Assembly (NCBI GenBank): GCA_052168355.1
Contig: JBQLZQ010000019.1
Location: 1-25,460 of the forward strand
Length of the DNA stretch: 25,460 nucleotides
DNA from: JBQLZQ01 sp052168355
GTDB lineage: Bacteria > Pseudomonadota > Alphaproteobacteria > DSM-16000 > Inquilinaceae
Reading direction: 5' to 3'
A model generated the notes under the pieces. The model made no database searches. It saw only the letters and a program-made list of their open reading frames with translations, and was not told the origin of the DNA. The translations under genes and the position numbers were made by a program. Below are positions 14,799-22,149 of this stretch, piece by piece. Position 1 is the first letter of the stretch; every line of letters starts with the position of its first letter.

Positions 14799-16034
14799 AT
14801 GATCGGCGTTCCGCCTTCCTTGCCCCGATCGGGCTCCGGATCACGCGGGGCAGGTGGTCCCGTGCCGCGGGCGGTCTGGACGCTGGGCCTGGTCAGTCTG
14901 CTGATGGATGTCTCGTCGGAAATGATCCACGGCCTGTTGCCGCTGTATCTGGTGGTCGGGCTGGGGGCCGGCGCGCTTGCGGTTGGTTTGATCGAGGGTA
15001 TCGGCGAGGCCACGGCGTCGATCGTGCGGATATTCTCCGGCACGCTCAGCGACTGGTCGGGGCGCCGTAAGCCCCTGGTGCTGGCCGGATATGGGCTCGC
15101 CGCGGCGACCAAGCCGGTGTTTCCGCTTGCCGGATCCGTGAGCTGGATCGTCGCCGCACGGGTCGTCGACCGGGTGGGCAAGGGCATCCGCGACGCCCCG
15201 CGCGATGCGCTGATCGCCGATCTGACGCCCCCCGGGGCGCGCGGCGCGGCCTATGGCCTGCGCCAGGCCTTGGATACCGTCGGGGCCATCGCCGGTCCGC
15301 TGCTCGCCATGTTGCTGATGACCATGACCGGCGACGCCTTTCGTGTCGTCTTCTGGTTCGCCGTTGCCCCGGCGATGGTCAGCGTCTTCCTGCTGGCCGT
15401 CGCGGTGCCCGAGCCCCGACGCGGCCTCGACCCTCCGCCGCGCCGTTTTCCGCTCGGCCAGGCGGCGCTTGGCCGCATGGGACGGCAGTTCTGGGTCCTG
15501 GTCGCGATTGCCGCGGTGCTAACCCTGGCCCGCTTCAGCGAGGCGTTTTTGATCCTGCGCGCTGGAGATGTCGGGATGGCGTTGGCCCATGCTCCCCTCG
15601 TCCTGGTGGTCATGAACATCGCTTATGCGGCGTCGTCCTATCCGGTGGGGCGCTTGTCGGACCGGATCGGCCGAACCGGGCTGCTGACCTTGGGGATCGC
15701 CGTACTGATCGCCAGCGATGTGGTGTTGGCCCTGGCTTCGGGCATGGTGGAGGTGGTTGTCGGCGCGCTGTTGTGGGGCCTCCATATGGGCCTGTCCCAG
15801 GGGCTTCTGGCCGCCTTGGTCGCCGACGGGGCACCGGCGGAGCTGCGCGGCACCGCCTTCGGCGTATACCATCTGGTGACGGGGCTGGCGCTCCTGGCGG
15901 CCAGCGTCACTGCCGGCGTGTTGTGGCAGGCTCTGGGTCCCCCGGCCACCTTTGCCGCCGGCGCGGTCTTCGCCTTGGTGGCGATGGCGGCTTTGGTCGC
16001 GTGGCGTGTCCGCGGCGGTGGAACTGTGGCGTGA
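14799..16034 (+). CDS. MFS transporter, substrate unknown
   Basis: This 411-residue protein has about 12 membrane helices. Helix 1 reads VSLLMDVSSEMIHGLLPLYLV, a signature seen in MFS proteins of the unknown-substrate type that carry GLIEGIGEATASIVRIFSG. Motif A appears as GTLSDWSGRRKPLVL, and a second-half counterpart as GRLSDRIGRTGLL. The segment VDRVGKGIRDAPRDALIAD is conserved in this subgroup. The ATG at 14799 has a purine-rich stretch too close upstream; GTG at 14862 (before PRAVWTLGL) has a better-placed AGGTGG and may be the true start. The stop TGA at 16032-16034 overlaps the rsmE GTG, implying translational coupling. The gene separates ubiA from rsmE-gshA. Confidence 0.88.
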   Translation: MIGVPPSLPRSGSGSRGAGGPVPRAVWTLGLVSLLMDVSSEMIHGLLPLYLVVGLGAGALAVGLIEGIGEATASIVRIFSGTLSDWSGRRKPLVLAGYGLAAATKPVFPLAGSVSWIVAARVVDRVGKGIRDAPRDALIADLTPPGARGAAYGLRQALDTVGAIAGPLLAMLLMTMTGDAFRVVFWFAVAPAMVSVFLLAVAVPEPRRGLDPPPRRFPLGQAALGRMGRQFWVLVAIAAVLTLARFSEAFLILRAGDVGMALAHAPLVLVVMNIAYAASSYPVGRLSDRIGRTGLLTLGIAVLIASDVVLALASGMVEVVVGALLWGLHMGLSQGLLAALVADGAPAELRGTAFGVYHLVTGLALLAASVTAGVLWQALGPPATFAAGAVFALVAMAALVAWRVRGGGTVA

Positions 16035-16789
16035 CCGGTCGCCCCAGGACCCGGCTGTTCGTGCCCGATCCGCTCGGCGTCGATGCGACGGTGGAGTTGA
16101 GCGCCGGCCAGGCCCACTATTTGCGCCGCGTGCTGCGCCTGACGGCTGGGGACATGGTGGCGTTGTTCAACGGACGGGACGGCGAATGGCTGGCCCGGTG
16201 CGCAATGCGCGGCAAGACCGTGGCGGCAACGCCATTGCGTCGAGTGCGGCCCCAGGCGGCGGGACCGGACCTTTGGCTGTGTTTCGCCCCGGTGAAAAAG
16301 ACCGCGACCGATTTCATCGTCGAAAAAGCGACGGAACTGGGCGTTGCCCGCCTGCGGCCGGTGCGCACGCAGCGGACCGAAACGGCCCGGATCAATCTGG
16401 AACGCCTGACCGCCCACGTCATCGAAGCGGCCGAACAGTGCGAACGGCTGGACGTGCCGTCGCTGAGCCCCATCGTCGATCTGGCGGCCTTGCCGTCCGC
16501 CTGGCCGCCCGACCGTCTTCTTCTGGTCTGCGCCGAGACCGGGACGGTGGAGCCCCTGGCGGACGTGGCGCGCGCCAGCGCGGGCCGGCCGGTCGCCTTT
16601 CTCACCGGTCCGGAAGGGGGGTTTGCCATGTCAGAGCTTGACGCCCTCGGCAAACTGCCCTTTGTTCGCTTTGTCGGGCTTGGGCCGCGCATCCTGAGGG
16701 CCGAGACGGCCGCGCTTGCTGTGCTGGCCGGCTGGCAGACGGTCGCCGGCGACGGTCGCGAGCGGCCCGCCGACCGGTCGGGGGACTGA
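16031..16789 (+). CDS. rsmE: 16S rRNA (uracil1498-N3)-methyltransferase
   Basis: RsmE methylates U1498 of 16S rRNA in the small subunit with S-adenosylmethionine. The 252-residue product has the N-terminal PUA-like domain (RLFVPDPLG, AHYLRRVLRLTAGDMVALFNGRDGEW), then the SPOUT catalytic domain with KKTATDFIVEKATELGV, RTQRTETARINLERL, EAAEQCERLDVP and the knot region FLTGPEGGF...E and LGPRILRAETA. All are strong family signatures. The GTG at 16031 is chosen because it gives a normal-length N-terminus and overlaps the upstream MFS stop by 4 bp (GTGA). The next gene, gshA, begins 87 bp downstream; rsmE-gshA adjacency is common in alphaproteobacteria. Confidence 0.95.
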   Translation: MTGRPRTRLFVPDPLGVDATVELSAGQAHYLRRVLRLTAGDMVALFNGRDGEWLARCAMRGKTVAATPLRRVRPQAAGPDLWLCFAPVKKTATDFIVEKATELGVARLRPVRTQRTETARINLERLTAHVIEAAEQCERLDVPSLSPIVDLAALPSAWPPDRLLLVCAETGTVEPLADVARASAGRPVAFLTGPEGGFAMSELDALGKLPFVRFVGLGPRILRAETAALAVLAGWQTVAGDGRERPADRSGD

Positions 16790-16876
16790 CCGATCCCTTC
16801 TCTTTTTTGCGCCTGACGACAAGAGGTTCCCCCGCGCGTTCCCGTCGCGCCGTCCTTCCGAAAGAACCCAACCCCG

Positions 16877-18244
16877 ATGTCCGCCCCACCGACCAAAAGC
16901 ATCGAGATCATCACCGACAAGCGCCAGCTCGTCGCCTATTTGGAAGCCGGGTCGAAGCCGCGCGACCGATGGCGGATCGGGACGGAGCACGAGAAATTCG
17001 CCTTCGACCGGCAGACCCTGAAACCGTTGGCCTATGACGGGGTGAACGGGATCGGCGAGATTCTGCACCGGCTGACCCGCTTCGGCTGGCGGCCGATCGA
17101 CGAGGCCGGCAACATCGTGGCGCTCAGCGACGGGCGCGGCTGCTCCATAACGCTGGAGCCCGGTGGGCAGTTCGAACTGTCGGGCGCGCCGCTGGAAACG
17201 ATCCACCAGACCTGCGACGAGGTGCACGAGCATCTGCGCCAGGTCAAGGAGGTGGGGGAAGAGCTGGGCGTGGCCATGATCGGCCTGGGGTTCCAGCCCA
17301 AATGGCGGCGCGAGGACATCCCCTGGATGCCCAAGGGTCGCTACGCCATCATGGGCGCCTACATGCCAAAGCGCGGCGGGCTGGGGCTGGACATGATGAC
17401 CCGGACCTGCACGGTCCAGGTCAATCTCGATTTCGCCGACGAACCCGACATGGTGCGCAAGTTCCGCACCAGCCTGGCATTGCAGCCGGTGGCCACCGCC
17501 TTGTTCGCCAACTCACCGTTCACCGAGGGCAAGCCCAACGGCTATCAGAGCTACCGCAGCCATATCTGGACCGATACGGATCCCGACCGGTCCGGCGACC
17601 TGCCGTTCGTCTTTGAGCCCGGCTTCGGGTTCGAGCGCTATGTCGACTACATGCTCGACGTGCCGATGTATTTCGTCTACCGCGACGGCCGCTATATCGA
17701 TGCGTCGGGCCAGTCGTTCCGCGACTTCCTGGCCGGAAAGCTGCCGGCCCTGCCGGGCGAGACGCCGCTGATGAGCGACTGGGAAGATCATCTGACGACG
17801 GCCTTCCCCGAGGTGCGCCTGAAAAAATTCCTCGAGATGCGCGGCGCCGACGGCGGGCCGTGGCGGCGCCTGTGCGCCTTGCCGGCGCTCTGGGTCGGCC
17901 TGCTGTATGACGACCAGGCGCTTGACGAGGCCTGGGCCTTGGTCGCCGACTGGACGGAGGCGGAGCGGGCGGCGCTGCGGCGCGAGGTGCCCCGCACCGC
18001 CCTGCAGACGCCGTTTCGCGGCGGCACCTTGCGCGACGTGGCGATGACGGTGCTGGGGATCGCCAGGGGCGGGCTGGACCGCCGCGCCCGCCGCGACGGG
18101 TTCGGCGAAAGCGAAAGCCATTTCCTCGACACCCTGTGGACCATCGCCGAGACCGGCGAATCGCCGGCCGCCACCTTGCTCCGGCGCTACCGCGACGACT
18201 GGGACGGCGACATCGACCACCTGTTCCGCGAGTGCGCCTACTGA
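16877..18244 (+). CDS. gshA: glutamate--cysteine ligase, plant-type
   Basis: This enzyme forms gamma-glutamylcysteine from glutamate and cysteine with ATP, the first and usually limiting step of glutathione synthesis. The 455-residue protein is of the plant/alphaproteobacterial class, unrelated in length and detail to E. coli GshA. Signatures include RIGTEHEKFAFD (33-44), ITLEPGGQFELSGAPL, GLGFQPKW, PKGRYAIMGAYMP, TCTVQVNLDFADE and the FRDFLAGKLP region. Two cysteines that form the regulatory disulfide in plant enzymes cannot be assigned without alignment. The ribosome site is weak (AAAG some way upstream). A T-run at 16803-16808 lies in the 87-bp gap from rsmE, but the preceding hairpin is poor, so read-through is assumed. 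Confidence 0.95.
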   Translation: MSAPPTKSIEIITDKRQLVAYLEAGSKPRDRWRIGTEHEKFAFDRQTLKPLAYDGVNGIGEILHRLTRFGWRPIDEAGNIVALSDGRGCSITLEPGGQFELSGAPLETIHQTCDEVHEHLRQVKEVGEELGVAMIGLGFQPKWRREDIPWMPKGRYAIMGAYMPKRGGLGLDMMTRTCTVQVNLDFADEPDMVRKFRTSLALQPVATALFANSPFTEGKPNGYQSYRSHIWTDTDPDRSGDLPFVFEPGFGFERYVDYMLDVPMYFVYRDGRYIDASGQSFRDFLAGKLPALPGETPLMSDWEDHLTTAFPEVRLKKFLEMRGADGGPWRRLCALPALWVGLLYDDQALDEAWALVADWTEAERAALRREVPRTALQTPFRGGTLRDVAMTVLGIARGGLDRRARRDGFGESESHFLDTLWTIAETGESPAATLLRRYRDDWDGDIDHLFRECAY

Positions 18245-18269
18245 TCGCTGGTGCCGGGTGCGCCGCCGC

Positions 18270-19409
18270 TCAGTCCAGCGTCTGGCGGTAGCGCAGCAGG
18301 GCGACGGCGGTGGCGGCGGCCAGGAACAGGGCAATGGGTCCCAGGTTGGGCAGCACCGCCTCGATGCCGTTGCCCTTCAGCATGACGCCGCGGACGATGC
18401 GCAGAAGGTGGGTCAGCGGGAACACCTCGCCCAGGGTCTGGGCCCACCCCGGCATTCCCCGGAACGGAAACATGAAACCCGACAGCAGCATCGACGGCAG
18501 GAAAAAGAAGAAGGTCATCTGCATCGCCTGAAGCTGGTTGCGGGCAATGGTCGAGAAGGTGAACCCGACCGCCAGGTTGGCGGCGATGAACACCACCAGG
18601 GCGAAGGACAGCAGGGCAAGGCTGCCCACGAACGGCACGTCGAACACAAGGCGCGCCACCACCAGGATCAGCGCCACCTGAAGGTAGCCGACCAGGATAT
18701 AGGGCAGGATCTTGCCGGCCATCACCTCCGCCGGGCGCACCGGCGTCGCCAGCAGCGCCTCCATGGTGCCGCGCTCCCGCTCGCGGGTCATGGCCAGGGC
18801 GGTCATCATGATCAGGGTCATGGTCAGCACCACGCCCATCAGGCCGGGCACGATGTTGTACTGGGATACGCCGGCCGGGTTGTAGCGGCGGTGCAGCCGC
18901 AGTTCGACGGGCGCGGGATCGGCGCGGAGGTGTTCCAGGGGGCCGGTCAGGTCGCGGTTCAGGGCCGTGCGGACGATGGTGTCCAGCGCCGCGATGGCGT
19001 TGCCGGTGGCCGACGGGTCGGTGGCGTCCGCCTCCACCAGCAGCACCGGCCGTTCGCCGCGCTGCAGGCGGCGGGCGAAGTCGACCGGAACGGTGACGAC
19101 GAACTGAACGATGCCGCGATCGAGCAAGCGCTCGGCCTCCGCCTCGCTGGCGATCCGCCGGTCGATGCGAAAATAGTCGCTGTTCTCCATCGCCCGAATC
19201 AAGGTTCGGGCGAACACGCTGTTGTCGGCCGCCAGCACCGCGGTGGGCAGCGCCTTGGGGTCGCTGTTGATGGCATAGCCGAACAGCATCAGTTGGATGA
19301 TCGGAATGCCCACGATCATGCCGAAGGTCAGCCGGTCGCGGCGCATCTGCATGAATTCCTTGACCAGCACGGCCATGACTCGGGCCAGCGAGAAATGGGC
19401 GCCGGTCAT
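18270..19409 (-). CDS. ABC-2 type exporter permease
   Basis: This 379-residue permease is of the ABC-2 type, as in YbhS/YbhR and YhhJ. One N-terminal helix follows KEFMQMRRDRLTFGMIVGIPIIQLMLFGYAIN (from about residue 17). A large periplasmic domain (about 45-175) comes next. Five C-terminal helices follow, starting at IVPGLMGVVLTMTLIMMTALAMTRERERGTMEALLATPV, a hallmark stretch. The ATG at 19409 overlaps the ATPase stop by 4 bp (ATGA). Only one permease gene is present, whereas the E. coli ybhGFSR cluster has two, so a homodimeric channel is likely. The substrate is unknown; drugs or lipids are typical of relatives. The gene converges with gshA. Confidence 0.92.
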   Translation of the reverse strand: MTGAHFSLARVMAVLVKEFMQMRRDRLTFGMIVGIPIIQLMLFGYAINSDPKALPTAVLAADNSVFARTLIRAMENSDYFRIDRRIASEAEAERLLDRGIVQFVVTVPVDFARRLQRGERPVLLVEADATDPSATGNAIAALDTIVRTALNRDLTGPLEHLRADPAPVELRLHRRYNPAGVSQYNIVPGLMGVVLTMTLIMMTALAMTRERERGTMEALLATPVRPAEVMAGKILPYILVGYLQVALILVVARLVFDVPFVGSLALLSFALVVFIAANLAVGFTFSTIARNQLQAMQMTFFFFLPSMLLSGFMFPFRGMPGWAQTLGEVFPLTHLLRIVRGVMLKGNGIEAVLPNLGPIALFLAAATAVALLRYRQTLD

Positions 19410-20341
19410 GGAGCGGGCTCCGGGGACGCGCGCCGCACCTCGTCCATCAGCAGGATGAACACGTCCTCCAATCCCGGCTCGCCGCGCCGCCAGCGCTGGC
19501 CCGGCGTGTCGCGGTAGGATGACGTCGCCCGGTCGAGCGCCTCGGCGTCGCGGCCGCTGACATGCAGCGTGGCGCCAAACGGCACCACCATGTCGATACC
19601 CTTTTGCCCGTCCAGTGCGTCGGCCAGCCCCGACAGGCCGTCGCCGTCCACCAGCCATGTGGCCAGCCCGGACTGGGCCACCACCTCCGGTCCCGTTCCC
19701 CGGATCAGCAGCTTGCCGTAGGCCAGATAGGCCAGGGCGTGGCAGCGCGCCGCCTCATCCATGTAGTGGGTGCTGACCAGCACCGTGATGCCGTTCTTTG
19801 CCAGTCGGTGGATCTGGTCCCAGAAATCCCGGCGCGCCTTTGGATCGACGCCGGCCGTCGGCTCGTCCAAAAGCAGCAGCCGCGGGGCGTGGATCATGCA
19901 GGCGGCCAGGGCCAGGCGCTGCTTCCAGCCGCCGGACAGATGGCGCGCCAACTGACGCCGCCGGTCCGTCAGGCCCAGCTCCTCCAACGCCCGGTCGACC
20001 GCTTGCCGCCGCCGCGGCACGCCGTACATGCGGGCGATGAAGGTCAGGTTCTCGGCGATGCTCAGATCCTCGTAGAGGCTGAACCGCTGGGTCATGTAGC
20101 CGACATGGCGCTTGATGTCCGCCGATTGCCGCAGGATGTCGAAGCCAAGACAGGTTCCCTGGCCGCTGTCGGGGGTCAGCAGGCCGCACATCATCCGGAT
20201 GGTCGTGGTCTTGCCGCTGCCGTTGGGACCCAGAAAGCCGAAGATCTGGCCTTCGTCGACCCGCAGGGAAAAGTCGCGCACCACCGACTTGCCGCCGAAG
20301 CTCTTGCTCAGCCCCCGCACGTCGATGGCGGCCGCGTTCAT
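19406..20341 (-). CDS. ABC exporter ATP-binding protein
   Basis: This 311-residue single nucleotide-binding domain has Walker A GPNGSGKTT (38-46), a Q-loop around MTQRFSLYEDLS (83-94), the signature LSGGWKQRLALA (135-146), Walker B LLLLDEPTAGVDP (155-167) and the H-loop histidine in VSTHYMDEA (189-197). The C-terminal 90 residues are the regulatory domain usual in YbhF/CcmA-type proteins. Energy from ATP hydrolysis drives the ABC-2 permease encoded next. The ATG at 20341 overlaps the HlyD-type stop by 4 bp. Unlike some relatives (E. coli YbhF), it has one ATPase domain, not two fused ones. Confidence 0.94.
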   Translation of the reverse strand: MNAAAIDVRGLSKSFGGKSVVRDFSLRVDEGQIFGFLGPNGSGKTTTIRMMCGLLTPDSGQGTCLGFDILRQSADIKRHVGYMTQRFSLYEDLSIAENLTFIARMYGVPRRRQAVDRALEELGLTDRRRQLARHLSGGWKQRLALAACMIHAPRLLLLDEPTAGVDPKARRDFWDQIHRLAKNGITVLVSTHYMDEAARCHALAYLAYGKLLIRGTGPEVVAQSGLATWLVDGDGLSGLADALDGQKGIDMVVPFGATLHVSGRDAEALDRATSSYRDTPGQRWRRGEPGLEDVFILLMDEVRRASPEPAP

Positions 20342-21306
20342 GGCGCGCCCGCGCGGACGTCGACCGGCAGACCGGGGTGAAGGACGGCGGCAATCGCCGG
20401 GTCCGGCCGCGCCTCGACCATGAAGACCAGCTTGGCCCGCTCCTCGTTGCTGTAGATCACCGGCGGGGTGTATTCGGCCTCGGGCGAGATGTAGGCGACG
20501 GTTGCCGTCATCCTCGGCGGGCAACCGTCGCAGGACAGATGCACGATGTCGCCCGGCTGAACCCCACTCAGTTCGGGCTGAGGTACGAAGAAGCGGACGA
20601 TGATGTTTTCCGGCGGCAGCAGCGAGACCACCGGCGCCCCGGCCGCCACCCATTCGCCCGTCCGGTACAGGGTATCGTCGACCAGGCCGGACACCGGCGC
20701 CGCGACCGCCTTGCGGTCGTACTCCCACGCCGCCTGGGCCAGGGCCTGGTTCGCCGCCGCCACCGCCGCCCTTGCCGCATCGATGGCATCGGGGCGGGCG
20801 GCCAACCGGGCCGTTTCCAGATCGGCCTCCAGTTCGGCGACCGTGGCCATGTCGCGCGCATGGTGCCACCGCGCCTCGTCCAGGGAATCCTGGGCCGAAA
20901 CATCGCGGGCGCGCAGGTTCTGCTGGCGTTCCAGACGGGTGGTCGACAGGGCGAGACTGGCGTGTGCCTGGGTCAGGCGGGCTTCGATCGCGCGGATCTC
21001 CGACGGTCGGCGTCCCTTCGTCAGGTCGGCCAGCTCGGCTTCGGCCACCCGCAGCCGGTCCCTCGCCTCGCTGAGGGCCGCCGCCTCATAGTCACGGTCG
21101 AGGGCGAACAGAGCATTCCCTTCCTGCACCTGATCTCCCCGGCTGACATCCAACCGCTCCAGGGTGCCGGCAAGCGGCGCGCCGACCCTGACATATTCAC
21201 CCTCCGCGTACCCCTGCCACAGCCTGTCGGCGGGGGTGGCCGATCCGAACAGGCCGGCGAAGATCAGGGCCATGGCGACAGGGCTTGGGAACGGCGCGCC
21301 GGTCAT
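20338..21306 (-). CDS. HlyD-family periplasmic adaptor subunit
   Basis: This 322-residue membrane fusion protein links the inner-membrane ABC exporter to the outer membrane. It has a signal-like N-terminal hydrophobic segment (about residues 9-22), then a lipoyl half (YVRVGAPLAGTLERLDVSRGDQVQEGNALFALD), a long coiled-coil hairpin rich in Ala, Glu and Arg (about 75-200), and the second lipoyl half (AAPVSGLVDDTLYRTGEWVAAGAPVVSLLPPENIIVRFFVP). The beta-barrel end carries the double-cysteine CDGCPP. It resembles E. coli YbhG/YhiI. The ATG at 21306 overlaps the tetR stop by 4 bp. An outer-membrane channel gene is not encoded here, so a TolC-like partner would lie elsewhere. Confidence 0.92.
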   Translation of the reverse strand: MTGAPFPSPVAMALIFAGLFGSATPADRLWQGYAEGEYVRVGAPLAGTLERLDVSRGDQVQEGNALFALDRDYEAAALSEARDRLRVAEAELADLTKGRRPSEIRAIEARLTQAHASLALSTTRLERQQNLRARDVSAQDSLDEARWHHARDMATVAELEADLETARLAARPDAIDAARAAVAAANQALAQAAWEYDRKAVAAPVSGLVDDTLYRTGEWVAAGAPVVSLLPPENIIVRFFVPQPELSGVQPGDIVHLSCDGCPPRMTATVAYISPEAEYTPPVIYSNEERAKLVFMVEARPDPAIAAVLHPGLPVDVRAGAP

Positions 21307-21947
21307 GGATGCCTCTGCGCGATGCCCCTGAGGAACAGATCGACCTGGGTATCGACCAGCGTGGCCGAATCGAGAGGATGCGCCTCGTGCGGCGCCAGGG
21401 AATGCTGCCACAGGGCGTGGAGCATCAGCGGAGCGATCATGATTCGCACCGCATAGTCCGTGTCGACGGCGCGAAATTCGCCGCTGTCGATCCCGCGCTT
21501 GAGGGCTCGGGCCATGACCGCCTGACCGCGGTCGGCGACCTCGGCCAGGAAAAAGCGCGCCAGTTCGGGGAAATTCTCCGATTCGGCCAGGACCAGCTTG
21601 GGGATGCCGCTGAGACGGGTGTTGCCGACCCGATCCCACCAGGCGCGGCAGAGCAGAGCCACCAGATCCGACGATGAACCCTTGTAGCCGTCGATGAACG
21701 CCTCGATCTCCGCCAGATTGGGCAATACGGCCTCCCGCACGACCGCGCGAAACAGATCCTCCTTGCTTTCGAAATACAGGTAGAGCGTGCCTTTGCTGAC
21801 GCCCGCCTGGCCGGCGATATCGTCCAGGCGGGTCCCGGCGAAGCCCCGGCGGGTGAAGAGGTCGAGCGCGGCCGCCACCAGTTCTCCCGGTCGGGCTTCC
21901 TTGCGCCTGGCTCGGCGGCGTGCGGGCGCGGCGGCGTTCTGGGTCAT
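21303..21947 (-). CDS. TetR/AcrR-family repressor of the exporter operon
   Basis: The 214-residue protein has a basic N-terminal arm (ARRRARRKEA) and a TetR helix-turn-helix at about residues 39-62 (TRLDDIAGQAGVSKGTLYLYFESKEDLF). An all-helical ligand and dimer domain follows. The start is chosen as ATG 21947 because AAGG (21955-21958) lies 7 bases upstream. The ATG at 21953 is in frame but only 1 base from that AAGG. The gene is first in a four-gene operon with 4-bp overlaps throughout, and a perfect palindrome overlaps its promoter and leader. Autorepression and repression of the exporter genes are the natural inference. The inducing ligand is unknown. Confidence 0.93.
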   Translation of the reverse strand: MTQNAAAPARRRARRKEARPGELVAAALDLFTRRGFAGTRLDDIAGQAGVSKGTLYLYFESKEDLFRAVVREAVLPNLAEIEAFIDGYKGSSSDLVALLCRAWWDRVGNTRLSGIPKLVLAESENFPELARFFLAEVADRGQAVMARALKRGIDSGEFRAVDTDYAVRIMIAPLMLHALWQHSLAPHEAHPLDSATLVDTQVDLFLRGIAQRHP

Positions 21948-21956
21948 CGACATGCC

Positions 21957-21982
21957 TTAGTGACTGACTGGTCAGTCACTAA
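21957..21982. promoter_or_regulatory. TetR operator, perfect palindrome
   Basis: Arms TTAGTGACTGAC (21957-21968) and GTCAGTCACTAA (21971-21982) are perfect inverted repeats around a 2-base centre (TG). The core TGACTGAC/GTCAGTCA resembles operators seen before TetR-regulated efflux operons. On the minus strand, TTGCGG and CATATT 17 bp apart (around 21981-22009) could be the promoter. The operator would then cover the start site and the leader up to the ribosome site. Symmetry is seen directly; binding is inferred. Confidence 0.85.
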
Positions 21983-22109
21983 TATGGTCCTGATCGGGCC
22001 ACTCCGCAAGGGCCGGGGATTGATCCTTGCACCCGAACCTATCGGTTCATGGCCAACTTCTAAGGGTCTGTCGGTCCAGCCGGCGCGACGGCCGGCCGTG
22101 GTCCAGGGT

Positions 22110-22125
22110 CCCGGCGACCGCCGGG
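22110..22125 (-). terminator. possible hairpin after tldD
   Basis: CCCGGCG (22110-22116) and CGCCGGG (22119-22125) form a 7-bp inverted repeat about 25 bases past the tldD stop. No T-run follows on the minus strand, so it is not a classical intrinsic terminator. In GC-rich DNA such a hairpin can also arise by chance. Confidence 0.25.
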
Positions 22126-22149
22126 TCCGGATCTCAGTCGCCGACCCGG

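Noticed and set aside
16775..16808. Hairpin CGGTC/GACCG followed by TTTTTT as an intrinsic terminator after rsmE
   Set aside because: The stem is only 5 bp with an 8-base loop, and the T-run begins 10 bases after it. It is more likely chance than a working terminator.
22006..22030. Inverted repeat GCAAGG/CCTTGC between tetR and tldD
   Set aside because: It has 6-bp arms with a 13-base loop and no T-run, and lies too far from tldD to be its terminator. No regulatory role is supported.
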